64,000 nucleotides of DNA, taken from Metarhizium brunneum. Taxonomy: Eukaryota > Ascomycota > Sordariomycetes > Hypocreales > Clavicipitaceae. The position numbers were made by a program, and so were the translations under genes. Shown here in pieces: positions 44,303 to 55,334 of this stretch; within the stretch, counting starts at the first letter, position 1; each line of letters begins with the position of its first letter. The notes beneath the pieces were generated by a model. It did not search any database and was not told where the DNA came from. It worked only from the letters and a program-made list of their open reading frames with translations. The DNA is taken from assembly GCF_013426205.1 (NCBI RefSeq), contig NC_089427.1, positions 2,232,001 to 2,296,000 of the forward strand, in the 5' to 3' direction.

Positions 44303-45792
44303 ATGTCGTATCAAGGATATGGTCAGCCCTACGGTCGTGAGTGAGACCCAACCCCTCCATGCGCGAGCTCCTCGTTCGAAAGCTTGCCCGACAGCTTGCA
44401 CTAACCAGCGGTTTGAAATATCCAACAGAACCGCCACCACAGGCAGGCTACGGCCAGTATCCTCCGCCACAAGGCCAGTATCCTCCGCCGCAAGGCCAAT
44501 ACCCCCCTCAACAAGGCCATTATCCTCCACCCCAGCAGGGAGGATACTATCAACAGCCGCCTCCGCCTCCGCCAGGCCATTATCCTCCTCCTCACCAGCA
44601 ATCCTACGGTCAACAGCCGCCGCCGCCGCAGCACTTCAATGCTCCTCCGCCCGCACCTTCGCCATACGGCCATCACTCGCCTGCGCCGCCCCAGGGCCAG
44701 TACGGCGCTCCCTACGGCGCTCCCCCTCCCCAGCAATATGGCCATTCCGTGCCAGCAACGCCGCCGTCGAAGGGATATGGCGCGCCCCAGATCATTCAAT
44801 GGGATGCCAATCCCGATGCGCAGGCATTGCGGGCTGCGATGAAGGGCTTTGGCACGGATGAAAAGGCCTTGATACGAATTTTGTCCACCAAGGACCCACT
44901 GCAGATCGATCTTATTCGGACGACATTTGACCGCACTTTCAAACGAAGTCTCATTGACGACATCAAGAGCGAGACAAGTCGGTATTTTGAAGACGGGCTG
45001 GTGCAGCTAGCCTACGGCCCTCTGCTGGCCGATGTCCACAACCTGAGAGATGCTATGAAAGGCATCGGAACCAAGGAATCAGTCCTCAACGACGTCCTTC
45101 TTAGCAGATCCAATGCTGATATCAAGGCCATCAAGGGCGCATACCGTCAGCAGTTTGGCAGGTCCCTGGAGCAAGATGTCAAGGGTGATCTGAGCATGAA
45201 GACTGAAAGGCACTTCCTCATGGTGCTTGCGGCCAACAGAGCCGAAGATGCTGAGCCAGTGGATCCCCGAAAAGTCGACGATGCCGTGATGCATATTTAT
45301 CAGGCGACGGAAGGCAGGATGGGCACGGACGAAATTCTTGTTTGTCAAATCTTGACCAGCCACAACGATAACCAAATCCGTGCCATTGCCCACACCTATA
45401 AGCAAAAGTTCAACCGTGACTTGGCCAAGGTTATTGACTCTGTAAGTTGAAGTTCCTATGGGTCCTGTCGATGAATGGTTTAGCATGGGGCTAATAACGA
45501 GCAGGAATTCTCTGGGCACATGAGGGATGCACTCCTCTTCCAGCTGGGCCACGCCGTCGACAAGTATATGCACGCTGCTGAACTGTTGGAAGAGACCATG
45601 CGCGGCGCGGGAACCAAAGACTTTTTACTTGTTCTTCGCGTAGTCCGGCTTCACTGGGATCACACTATGCTATCCAACGCCAAGGCTGCATATCAACAAC
45701 GCTACCGCCGAAGCCTGGCCAGTCGTATCGACGGAGAGGTATCTGGGGATTACAAGAGATTGATGCTGGCGTGCATCGGCGAGTGGCGTTGA
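44303..45792 (+). CDS. Annexin with a Pro/Gln/Tyr-rich N-terminal head
   Basis: There are three exons: 44303-44336, 44429-45441 and 45505-45792. The introns are 92 nt (GTGAGT donor, ACTAAC branch) and 63 nt (GTAAGT donor, GCTAAT branch). The product is 444 residues. The first 125 residues are repeats of the GQYPPPQ and HYPPPQQGGYYQ type. Four annexin repeats follow, each with its start motif: MKGFGTDEKALIRILSTK, MKGIGTKESVLNDVLLSR, GRMGTDEILVCQILTSHNDN, and MRGAGTKDFLLVLRVVRLHW. Annexins bind anionic phospholipids in a Ca-dependent way and act in membrane organisation, repair and trafficking. This is the filamentous-fungus type with a Gly/Pro/Tyr/Gln head (similar to mammalian annexins 7 and 11), a head prone to self-association. 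Loop GXGTD/K is present in all repeats, but whether each has the distal acidic Ca ligand I cannot be sure of; repeat 3 is the most divergent (GRMGTDE). Confidence 0.9.
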
Positions 45793-47546
45793 GAAGTGTG
45801 ATGCAATGGTGCGATTTTGGGAAGGTAGTTGTGACTCGTGAGGCATACAAATCGGCAGGGGGGCAAACGGAAATGGACATGGCATTGCGGAACTTTCGGG
45901 CTTGCTGTATGGCGTTTTGGAGCACAGGGTTTGCTATGCGCAGTCATGTCATGCCAAGGGACTCGCTGAAAGCACGGCGCAGCGGTCATTGAGGTCCTAT
46001 ATAATACTATGTAGCATAAAGTCCAGTTGAAAGATCTCAATGTTTGAGAGAGGAACTACTGTTACGTCCCCACGTATTCTGTAACGATCGCAACTTCTCC
46101 TTTGAGCCGTGATACATGTATCGGTCAGTGGGGCTTTGCAGGGTTATTGCCGGAGAATTACGAGACATTTGAATGCACGATATGGGATACACCATCATGA
46201 CTCGGCGGCAGGATTGTATTGAAACCCGTAGGCCGGTACATACACAAGTTCTAATCATGCGACACGACAAGCATCCCCAACACCTCTCAACCTGACGGAT
46301 GCGTTGCAACGCGTGGCAACAGGCATGCTCAAGTACTTGTCTAGTAATAGGCACCAAGACAGGTAGAACTAGGTGCACAGATGAAAGTCTAGATGTCCAG
46401 CAAGGCGCTTGCAATGGCACTCGGGCTATGTTTCCTGTCAGAATCGAGCCCTGACAAGATGGCTTAGAAATCCACTGCCAGTGAAGCAAATGAATCAGTA
46501 GCATTAAAACGACACCCCTAATAAGCCTTAGTCGGCGAAATAAGCCTTTTCGGCATAATAATTACGGAGTCGAAAATGATGAGACTGGGCATTATTACAT
46601 GGATGCTTGTGGAGACTCGGTGTCATGAACTTGTACGGAGTCCTCCGTGCTCCACAACTAGTACTAGATGATATTAAATTACTCCGTGATCTACGTGTGA
46701 TAAATTACATAAATTCCCGGTGACGGTGGGGTGATGAATTATAAGCCAGGTTGTGTGAGCCTACCATTAAGCGGCTAAGCTGAATTAGCCCTTTGCCGCC
46801 TATGCAATTATGCGCTAACGTACATATGTGAGCCTAAATTGTGAGGCAGAAATAGTCGTTTCTCCTCGGCCAACCCCCTCCAACTACTATTACCGCGCTC
46901 TCGTTTTAATTCAAATTTTTTTTATGTTAAAACAATCCTTCCTCCCTCCCTTTGCTCGCCCGGGGACCCGGAACTGATTTTGTGCATGTCAAAAAAGCAC
47001 CGGCAAAAACTCTTTTTCTAGGGAGAAATTCAAATCCCTCGGCCTGACTCACCATCTTCAGTTTGTGTTGGCACACCACGCTTGACGGCTGCACATCGCG
47101 CTCCGTCGTGACTCGTCGGCCTGCTTACGCTGCCTAGTATCGACCTAACTGGGTAATTTCTACGTACCAAAGGTACTTGGGTACTACGGTGTTCGCGTAG
47201 ACATTGTGGAGGACCACTGTTTGTCTCTCGTTTAAGCACTTTAAAATCGGCACCGCCAGATTTTGCTTGGTGGGGGGTGTGCTCCTCAATATAGGTACGT
47301 ACGCCGAGTTGTGATGAATACTAGTACTCGGTTTCTGTCTATTTGCTACTGTTGTTCACATTATTATTCATGCTTTTCCCCTGAGGGCTGCTCCACCTTA
47401 TTTGCGTTTCGCAGTTGCCCAAACGCGGACACTAGGAGAAAATAAAAAGAGAAGGCACTACCACCACCAGACTCATCTAACGCATATATTTAGCCACGAA
47501 TCCCGCCGGCCTGTTAGGCAATCATTGATCTTTGGAGGCTGGGCCT
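45793..47546. other. Intergenic region, 1.75 kb
   Basis: It holds the 3' region of the annexin gene and the promoter of the next gene. Heptamer copies lie at 46563 and 46634, with partial words TACTCCGTG near 46680. The block 46540-46860 is AT-rich and repetitive in feel (TTAC/TAAT words). Frame 46037-46504 minus has no domain. No gene supported. Confidence 0.4.
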
Positions 47547-49934
47547 ATGCAGGTTGAGACGTGTCCCAAAATGGCGGACCACACAGGCCAAAAAATGACT
47601 GGGCCGGCGTCGCCCGTTGTGGTATCAAGCGCGTCATCAATATCAACTGGCCCTCTGCCTTCGCCGGGAGCAAGCAGGCGGAACTCGCCTTCAGATCAGA
47701 ACACGAATGCTACACAGGCTGATCCCTCCATGTCGACTCAACTGGCACATCCGCCCCCGGCGGCACCGGCGACGCCTCTGACACCAGCGACCCCGATTGC
47801 CTCTGGAGCAGCGTCTGCCCTGGGCCAACACAGTAACGCTGCGGCACAGATGCATCCGAGTGTGCAGACTGTACATTTACGACCTCAGATGCCATCGTCG
47901 ACAATGGCTCAGGTTCATCGACCGCCAATCAACGGCTTTGGGCCGCCTCCTATGCAACCTCAGCAGGGCCAAAGGCAAAGGGTTGCCTACCCATCTCCGA
48001 GGGTGAACGACACGCAACTGTGTAATTCGGCACAATATGTTGCGCTAATCCAGCTGATGCAGAGAACTGAACCCCACGTGCTGCGGCAAGTGATTAGAGA
48101 TTATCATGAAACGTGTTTACTTGGTTCGGAGTATCACTTAGCCTTTATAGTGAGTAAAACGCCCTCACTACCTACCAGACTTTGTTGTCGTCCAAATCGA
48201 TTCGAAAGCTGCGTCGCTTCAAGTCCTAACCTCTCGACTAGTTTAACACGGCGATTCACAAGGCCCACAAGCCAACATTGACTCAAGCCATCGCAGATTT
48301 TGGCTCAAGGCTTGTTCAAACGTCAAAGCACCAGCTTATCTCACACTTCACAGCAGAGGACTTGGATGAAGTAGCAGAGGAGATCCTGAGCAAGGCCAGC
48401 ACCAACTTTTTGGACCAGGCCCTGGCCCGGCGGTTGGAGACCATTCGTGCCCGTTCGCTGGTAAATGCTCTGGCCCAGGCAGAGCGTCTTGGATATGATG
48501 TCAAGGATGCTGTCGAGGAGAGAAAGGATGGAACTGAACATGTTATTCCGTACATGAAGCATGATTTGGCCCAGCACCCGTCACAACATGAGCAGCCTCG
48601 GGCACAGCCTCACCCGCAGTCTTTTGTGCAGCCTTCAATACAATCAGTTCAAATTCATTCTATGCCAGCAATGCCAGCCTCTACATGGCCGGGCCCGCAA
48701 CCGCAGGCGACGCAAAGACCAACGAATAGGCACAGTTATTCCACTTTGACTCAGTGTGGAGTCTGCAGACGTCCGTTATCAGGTCCGGACGCGCTCGAAT
48801 TTGTAGGTTTTGCTGGCTCCTCCAACCGAATCCAACATTTATACCCTGCAGCAAACTAACTCAAGTCAGCATAAATTGAAACAGGTTTGCTACGGCAATT
48901 TCAGGACAATTGACCGGGTTGGCAGAGAGATTTGCCCTCACTGCGGATCCCACTTCAGTACTGGTGGTTTGCCGTATCATATCAAGACGCAAGCGTGTGG
49001 GAAATACACCGAGAGGGACGCCTCTGCCCTTATGCCATCACTACGAAATTTCTACCAAGAGCATATTTCTGCTGGACCCTCTGGAGCGGTCCAGGGCCCA
49101 CGGTCAACGCCGTCGTCAACCCCAGATCAGAGTTGGAGGCAGCCTGCCCAGTCATCTGCCCCTGCCACTCATTTCACAGCTGTAAACTCGGGCACGGCGG
49201 CGACGATGACGCCTCGGAGTGCCTCTGCAACAGGGAAAGGCTCTGGCCCATATGCACACCTCTCGCCCGAGGACAGAGATCGACTTAAAGCGGAATTGAC
49301 ACATACTGAAGTGCACTACGGTGCACTTTTGCGAAAGGCCATGCAGCTTCCACAACCACAGCAAGATGAAGAGGTAGCCAAAATCAAGAACTGCTTCAAT
49401 ACAAAACAATCAACAACTCGCAGGAAGTATGGGGTTAAACTTCGGGAAAGACGCACCAAAGCCGAAATTGAGGCAGAGCGCGAGAGGTTGATCACAGCAC
49501 CACCAGAAGAAAATCTTGGGCGGCGACAAGACGCATCGGCTAGTCAAAATGGGTCTGAACCAGTGGGAAAGAAGGCTCGTATCAACGAAAGAGGCGATTC
49601 TGCACCTACTTCGCAGCCTGCAGTCTCAAGCCCTGTTACTGAATCACCACGGAAGCGAGTTCGACTGGCAGATATGGGTGGCCTAGGTGCATCAGCAGCC
49701 ACGGCAGAGCACATAGATCCTACCACTGCGGCAGCACAAGACCATTCAGCGTCACAACCGCAACCAGCGAAGGAGTCACCTGGTAGTAATGTTGTCGGAG
49801 CTACCCCAGACGCCCCGGCGAGTACAGGAGCACGCAACGACCCGATGAAGCTCGACGACAGCACTGATACCGAAGACTCAGACTCTGAGGAAGAAGATGG
49901 CGATATCCCTGCTGTTTTGACTGAAAAGATGTGA
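47547..49934 (+). CDS. Unknown nuclear-type protein with two Cys/His zinc motifs
   Basis: There are three exons: 47547-48149, 48242-48802 and 48885-49934. The introns are 92 nt (GTGAGT donor, CCTAAC branch) and 82 nt (GTAGGT donor, AACTAAC branch). The product is 737 residues from ATG 47547; a second ATG at 47571 is in an even better context. The first 165 residues are Pro/Ala/Ser-rich. A helical conserved region follows (CNSAQYVALIQLMQRTEPHV, RDYHETCLLGSEYHLAFI), continuing across the first splice as FNTAIHKAHKP. Two zinc-like clusters come next: CGVCRRPLSGPDALEFVCYG and, 20 residues later, ICPHCGSHFSTGGLPYHI with TQACG. The C-terminal half is charged and Lys/Glu-rich with PRKRVRLADMGGL and an acidic tail (STDTEDSDSEEEDGD). 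I do not recognise a named family; chromatin or transcription work is inferred from the layout. Confidence 0.7.
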
Positions 49935-52900
49935 GACGCAGCCGGCACGACTGGTCGAATCAACTTCTGACGTTATTGATTGGCGGTATGCATTTGGAGC
50001 TATGGCTGCGGAAATCAACAATTGTGGTTCTGGAGCAGGTTTTTTTAAAAAAGGGAGTTTATGCGTGATTTGTGGGAACTGGGAGCAATATATCACATTT
50101 GCGTTTTACAAGGATGGGTGGTCTTTATGGCAAACCGTAGAGGCAGACTTGGCGCAGGGAGTATGGAAATGGCGGCATGAGGAGCAGAACAAGGATAGGA
50201 ATGAATACCATCTCGGGACGAGAACCAGGGCTGAGGATAGATACGCATTGCACATTCAACTGGATGATTAAGCTCTAAAGTTGAAACTACTTGCTTTGGC
50301 TCCCCATGTAATATACCTTTTTGGTCCCAGCGACCTCGGCAGGGACTTCAATGTTAATTTGTTACAAAGCCTCGAGCCAAGACTTGTGAGCTGAACTTTG
50401 CCCAGTATCGACGATACGTTGACGCAATTAATCGACTTCGAACTTATGAGGCATGTGTGCGGTGCATGAGAACGGCCATGCAGCGCAACCTTGTAACCTG
50501 CATTCTCTGAAACCGACGCCAGGTGGACAAAGCGGGCGATTGATGACGGCACCGGGGAACCGCCTATTCACTGTGTACGCGCGCTGGGCGCCGTGGTTCG
50601 CAGCGATCAACGCTTTGATACACGGGATGACATTACGAGGGGGCCTTTGCATACTGTTGGACTCGGTCCAGGGGGGCCAATATCTACATCTGTACGGAGC
50701 ACGGCGGCTCTTGGATCACGATCGTAGATCAAAGGTGTAATCGCATGATGGTCATATGCTTGCTTCCAAACAGTTTGTAAGCTGGAGACTTCTGTCATGG
50801 AGCCGAGGTCACGGCTGCGTTATCTGGTATGGCGTCTGGTGCGACCGTGGATGGACGGCCAGCTATCGTGAGCATCGGGTCGACGGGAAACCGTGCTCTT
50901 GCATCCCTGAGCGTTCATCTGGCCCATTAAGGTTCCTGCCCAGTTTGGTGGGCCAGACGGGGTGAAACACGGATTATCATCTTGTCCGGTGGCCAGGACG
51001 GTGCCTGCTTTTTCTTTTCCTTTTTTTTATTTTTTTTTATTAGTAGTTCCCCTTATCTGTAACCATCTACTCCGTACGTATGTATTATATTCGCCATGTC
51101 TTTTTGGCCAGCAAGATTGGACCGAGCTCGGACAGGTCTAGTGTTCTGCTGCGCCCGCGGGATCGGGATGGCCCAGGGTCTTTGATAATTCCTGCAACAA
51201 AAGACTTGTGTGATTATTTAACTCAACTCGGTATGTGTATGTACATTCACTTTAAATTACTAGGTAGTCGGTGCGTGGCCGTGAGAAACCAATGCGGGTA
51301 CTTTGCCTCCACTCGCCCCCCGGGGTCATCTGCCTCTGTGACTGATTAGTACTTCCGAGCTGACCTTGGCTCAGGAACAGAAACACAAAGCGAAATCGAC
51401 ACAATGCTACGCCGTGCTGCGTACTGAATCGATGGGTTATATCGACCCACAGCCGTGCGTCTCCCGTGGCCCCCGGTCGAGTCAGCTCCTCGCAGCATCG
51501 ACGCCGTCAACGGAGTGCGACAAGAGAAATCATGGCCACGTTTTTGTTGGAGTCTGTCTCACGCCTAATGAACCACATACCACGTTGCCCTACTCCGTAT
51601 TGGCCCGTTGTTTCCCCTTCCCCTCTCTCTCCCTATGCCAGCCATGACGCAAGTTTCTTCGACCTTGCTGAGGAGCGCCGAGTATTTGAATACATGCACA
51701 AGTCGGCAAAGTAGGCTTCAAGGGATCGGACCCACGCATAAGAGATGGAACCCTCATGAATCGGCTACCACGCTGCAAGCAGGTCATCTTCCCGGTCGCC
51801 AAGGCGATGCGTGGGAACTGGAAAGCCTTTGAAAGGAAAAAGAGAGGAATCCAAAACAGCAGTGCTCCCCGCAATTCTGTGCTACGCGAGAAGCACGAAC
51901 CCATCGCTTGTGGAAAACAGTGTCGATCCTAGCCCGGCACTGCTGGTAAAAAAAATTGGGGAACATGGGTTGATATGAAGAGCGACATGCATGTCTTTGT
52001 TTTATTCTGCTCTTGGTTGCTGGGAAGCCTTCCTTCCTCTCCCCAGCTGATACAGCAACAAGCATTGGGGAACCGGGGGTTGGCTGCTGACCATGGTTGA
52101 AATAACAGGGGTGTCGTGGGTGTCATGAAACGTTTGGCCAACAAGTCTACTCGACATTTCTCCCCTCGGAGATGTGTGACTGGCACGGGACGGTGGGAAT
52201 CCTTCAGCGATCATCTAACGCTCTTGCACTCTTCTTCTGTTTGTCATGGAGCCTAATAGTCTTACGGAGTACACATGAAGCATGTCGGCGCCGTTGGTGA
52301 GGCGGCCACGTCCCAATGCTAAGGCTAAAGGGTTATGAGTAAGTCCTCGGTGTCATGCTAGCACTAAACAGGATGTTTGACCCGGCTTGACAGGAGCACA
52401 CTACTCTGTTTCAAGATCCCTTGATTCTTCCCTGGAGGGGGTGGTGGTTTTGTAGGCTGCGGACTTGCTTACTCTTTTGTTCGTATTGCAAAACAGTTCA
52501 AAAGATGTAGCTATGCGTATTAACCACCAGCCCAGGTTACGAGCGACCATCTGTTTCCTAACACCCGTGTCTTCTAATACATAGTTAGTATGACTTTTAT
52601 AAACTCTTGCTGGATGCTAGCTCTTTTCGTTTTTTTTTTTTCAATGTCCTTGGTCCTCCCCCGGTCTGCCTAGCTGGGTTTATGGTTGGGTGCGTGTCAT
52701 AAGGTGCGTTCTGCGCACCGACTGGTGTATCGACCCTGGGCTCAGGCAACCCTGTGCGTCACATTCTTTTACTAACTGATTGTAGAAAGGAAACGACATC
52801 ACATCTTCCGTGCGTCTTCCCGTCTTGGCTATTCGGGACGGTACAGGGACAGACAGGCCGTTGGGTTTGCCGGCTTTTGCGGGAGGAGAGGGGGCTTTGC

Positions 52901-53043
52901 TCTTCTTGCTATCAATACATTTTTGGCCGTCCGCACACGCCCATCGACACTGCTACTCTTGAGTGAAGAGAGAGATTCAAGAAAAAAGAGTACATGACAC
53001 TTGGCTTGGCGGGCGTCTTGAGTCTGTCTAAACTACTGATGCC
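49935..53043. other. Intergenic region, 3.1 kb
   Basis: Heptamer copies lie at 50694, 51070, 51594 and 52263. T-rich tracts lie at 51010-51040 and 52629-52641. The frames at 50268-50798 (both strands) and 51590-52214 minus have no domain. No gene, tRNA or transposon signature supported. Confidence 0.4.
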
Positions 53044-54159
53044 ATGGTGCCCATCAATCGCCTGCGCTCACCATGGCACTCTCGTTGTCAACGCCAGCAC
53101 CACTACCATCAACACCATGCAACCGCCTCCAAATCATCATCACCAAGACCCAGCCTCGATAAAACCCTCCCTCCACCACCTAACGTTGCCGCGTCCCCAT
53201 CCACCTCCCGGTCTACCTCAGAGCCAACCCTAAGCTCAATAACAACCGTTCTTATCGGCGCCAAGCAGCAACCCTTCAGCGTGAACTGCCAACTCCTTTG
53301 TGAGGCATCGCCCTTCTTCTCTGAGCGCCTCCTAGAGAACTCCCAGCCGAAATCAGTTTGCCTCTGGCTCCCCGGTGAATCCTCCACCATGTTCGCCCTC
53401 TTCGTCCACTGGGTTCACGCCCCGGGCTCGTTCCGCCAGTTCCTCGACCATTCTATAGCCTCAGCCCATAACACGGGCGAGCAGGCGGCGCAGGACATCC
53501 ACTGGGCCATTATCCGCTTACATCTCTTCGCCTCACACCTGGACCTTTACAAATTACAAGACCTAGCCATGGACGCCATCCAAGACATGTACCTCAAGTA
53601 CGACTGGGACGTGCCGCCAAGCCTGATTACCTACCTTTACACGCAGTGCGAGTCCCTGCCGGCCGTCCGCGTCCGCAGATGGGCCGTGGCCATGGTCGCC
53701 TTCTCCCAGACAGTCGGCAGCAGCATCGCCAACTTGAAGTTCCACCCCCAGGATTCCGCCACCTCGGACCCGGCGCGGTTCAGGGCCCTCTTCGACTCGC
53801 TGCCCGACTTTGCGGCCGACTACGCCACGCACGTCCGCAACATGAAGGCCGCCCGGCTGGACATACGCTCCAAAAACCCGCAACTGCGCATCTCGGCCAA
53901 CAAGCTACGCAATGACGAGCGCCTATTCGGCTTCCGCGAGTGCTCGTTCCACTCGCATCGCGCCGCCATCGGCGAGCGACGCTGCCCGCACAGCCGCGGA
54001 AGGAGCCGGAGTAAACACCCCGACATGGGCTTGCGGCTAAGGGATTCTTATACCGGTGTTCGGGAACTGATACCAGAGCCGCTATTTACGAGTGGCCGGC
54101 GGGAGGAGGCGAGGTTAAAGCACGCGCGGCCTATCTCGAGTGAGGTGAGGGAAGGGTAG
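53044..54159 (+). CDS. BTB/POZ domain protein
   Basis: This is a single exon of 371 residues starting at ATG 53044. The first 60 residues are His/Gln/Ser/Pro-rich. The BTB fold covers about residues 62-175: ITTVLIGAKQQPFSVNCQLL, CEASPFFSERLLENSQ, LWLPGESSTMFALFVHWVHA, then the typical helix LFASHLDLYKLQDLAMDAIQ. After it come SLITYLYTQCESLPAVRVRR and a Cys/His-poor helical part. The C-terminal 110 residues are strongly basic (ERRCPHSRGRSRSKHPDMGL), possibly a nuclear signal. Filamentous ascomycetes have large families of such short BTB proteins without a BACK or Kelch partner domain; most have no known role beyond protein-protein contacts. The start could lie further 3' in principle, but the next in-frame Met cuts the BTB domain. 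Confidence 0.8.
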   Translation: MVPINRLRSPWHSRCQRQHHYHQHHATASKSSSPRPSLDKTLPPPPNVAASPSTSRSTSEPTLSSITTVLIGAKQQPFSVNCQLLCEASPFFSERLLENSQPKSVCLWLPGESSTMFALFVHWVHAPGSFRQFLDHSIASAHNTGEQAAQDIHWAIIRLHLFASHLDLYKLQDLAMDAIQDMYLKYDWDVPPSLITYLYTQCESLPAVRVRRWAVAMVAFSQTVGSSIANLKFHPQDSATSDPARFRALFDSLPDFAADYATHVRNMKAARLDIRSKNPQLRISANKLRNDERLFGFRECSFHSHRAAIGERRCPHSRGRSRSKHPDMGLRLRDSYTGVRELIPEPLFTSGRREEARLKHARPISSEVREG

Positions 54160-55334
54160 TTTTCCTTTTCCTTTTTTTTTTGCCGGGATAAGAGGCAGCT
54201 GTTTCGACGCCTTCATCTTCATTTTCTCTCTTCCCTTTTTCTTCTTTTCTTTCTTGGGGGGATTTCTCGCGGAAACAGCTACTGGTTGAGTAATAAGCGT
54301 GGGCTGACGCATCGAGTTGGACGCGAAGCAGCGGGAGTCCCGTGTAAGTCAGTCGTTTGGCATGAAACAGGGTGGTGGGCTACGGCATGTGGCAGTGTTG
54401 CTGATCAAACGACCGCCCCTTACGCGGCACATGTACATATCATGCAGCGAACTTGCTATTGAACAGTGGATCGAGAAGATCCCTGGGTAGACGATGAATG
54501 ACATGTTATAAATCTGCAAGGAGAGCATCGTGAGGCCGCTGTGCGTGTTGTTAGCAGGGTGGGCTGCCATTAGTAGCTGGCATGTCATGCAGATAAGATT
54601 GACGCATGACTGGAATATGCGGTGCTGCAATGCCCATGTACAAGGAAGGGGCCGTGGAGGCGTAACGAGTGCCCTGCATCACGGCTGGCTTGATAAATGC
54701 CAGGCGTCACTCGAGCTTGATTGCTGGTGGGAACAAATTCCGCAGCCTAACAGGATGTAGATGCTGCTTGTTGACACGGCTACAGTTGTACTTGTAGGAG
54801 GTCAGACGCGTAGATTACTATTTAATTCATCCACAACCTACTTTAGATATCAAGGTACGGAATACTGCTCTTGGACCTAGGGGTTACGTGGGCAACGTCT
54901 GTTTCTCTGCCTGTCCAACCTCTCTTCTTTCAATCTACTCTCGTCTATTCTATAGATAGATAGATGGCTACATATATAGTGGCAAAAACACGCGTCCAAG
55001 GCAAAGCACACAGAAATAGGGCAGTATATTAAATGATATAGCTGCTAGCCGAGTGTAGAAATTCTTTTCAAAAAAAAAACTAAAACTCTAGTAGCAAGAA
55101 TATAGCCATCGCTCCTCCGAGGTCTGTTAACCCTCTTTAATTATCATTCAGTCGTAAAATCGTCACGGAAATTGTCCCAAGTAAATTGCTGCCGACTCGT
55201 CGGATATCGTCAGCTTGCAAAAGGTGCTAGGCAGCAGAAAAAAAATACAAAATAGGTATATATAAAATGGTGGGTAATGGTGAAGAAATCGTAAATATCA
55301 TTATATTTCCACATGTCGAAAGGAGACGGGATAT
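54160..55334. other. Convergent 3' intergenic region, 1.2 kb
   Basis: T-rich and pyrimidine tracts at 54165-54260 follow the BTB stop. The block 54940-55320 is AT-rich with GATA and TATA words (for example three GATA at 54953-54964). No gene supported. One degenerate heptamer (TACGGAATAC) lies near 54856. Confidence 0.4.

Noticed and set aside
46540..46860. AT-rich block considered as a mutated transposon
   Set aside because: Too short, no open frame, no terminal repeats, and no clear transition-biased decay that I can show.
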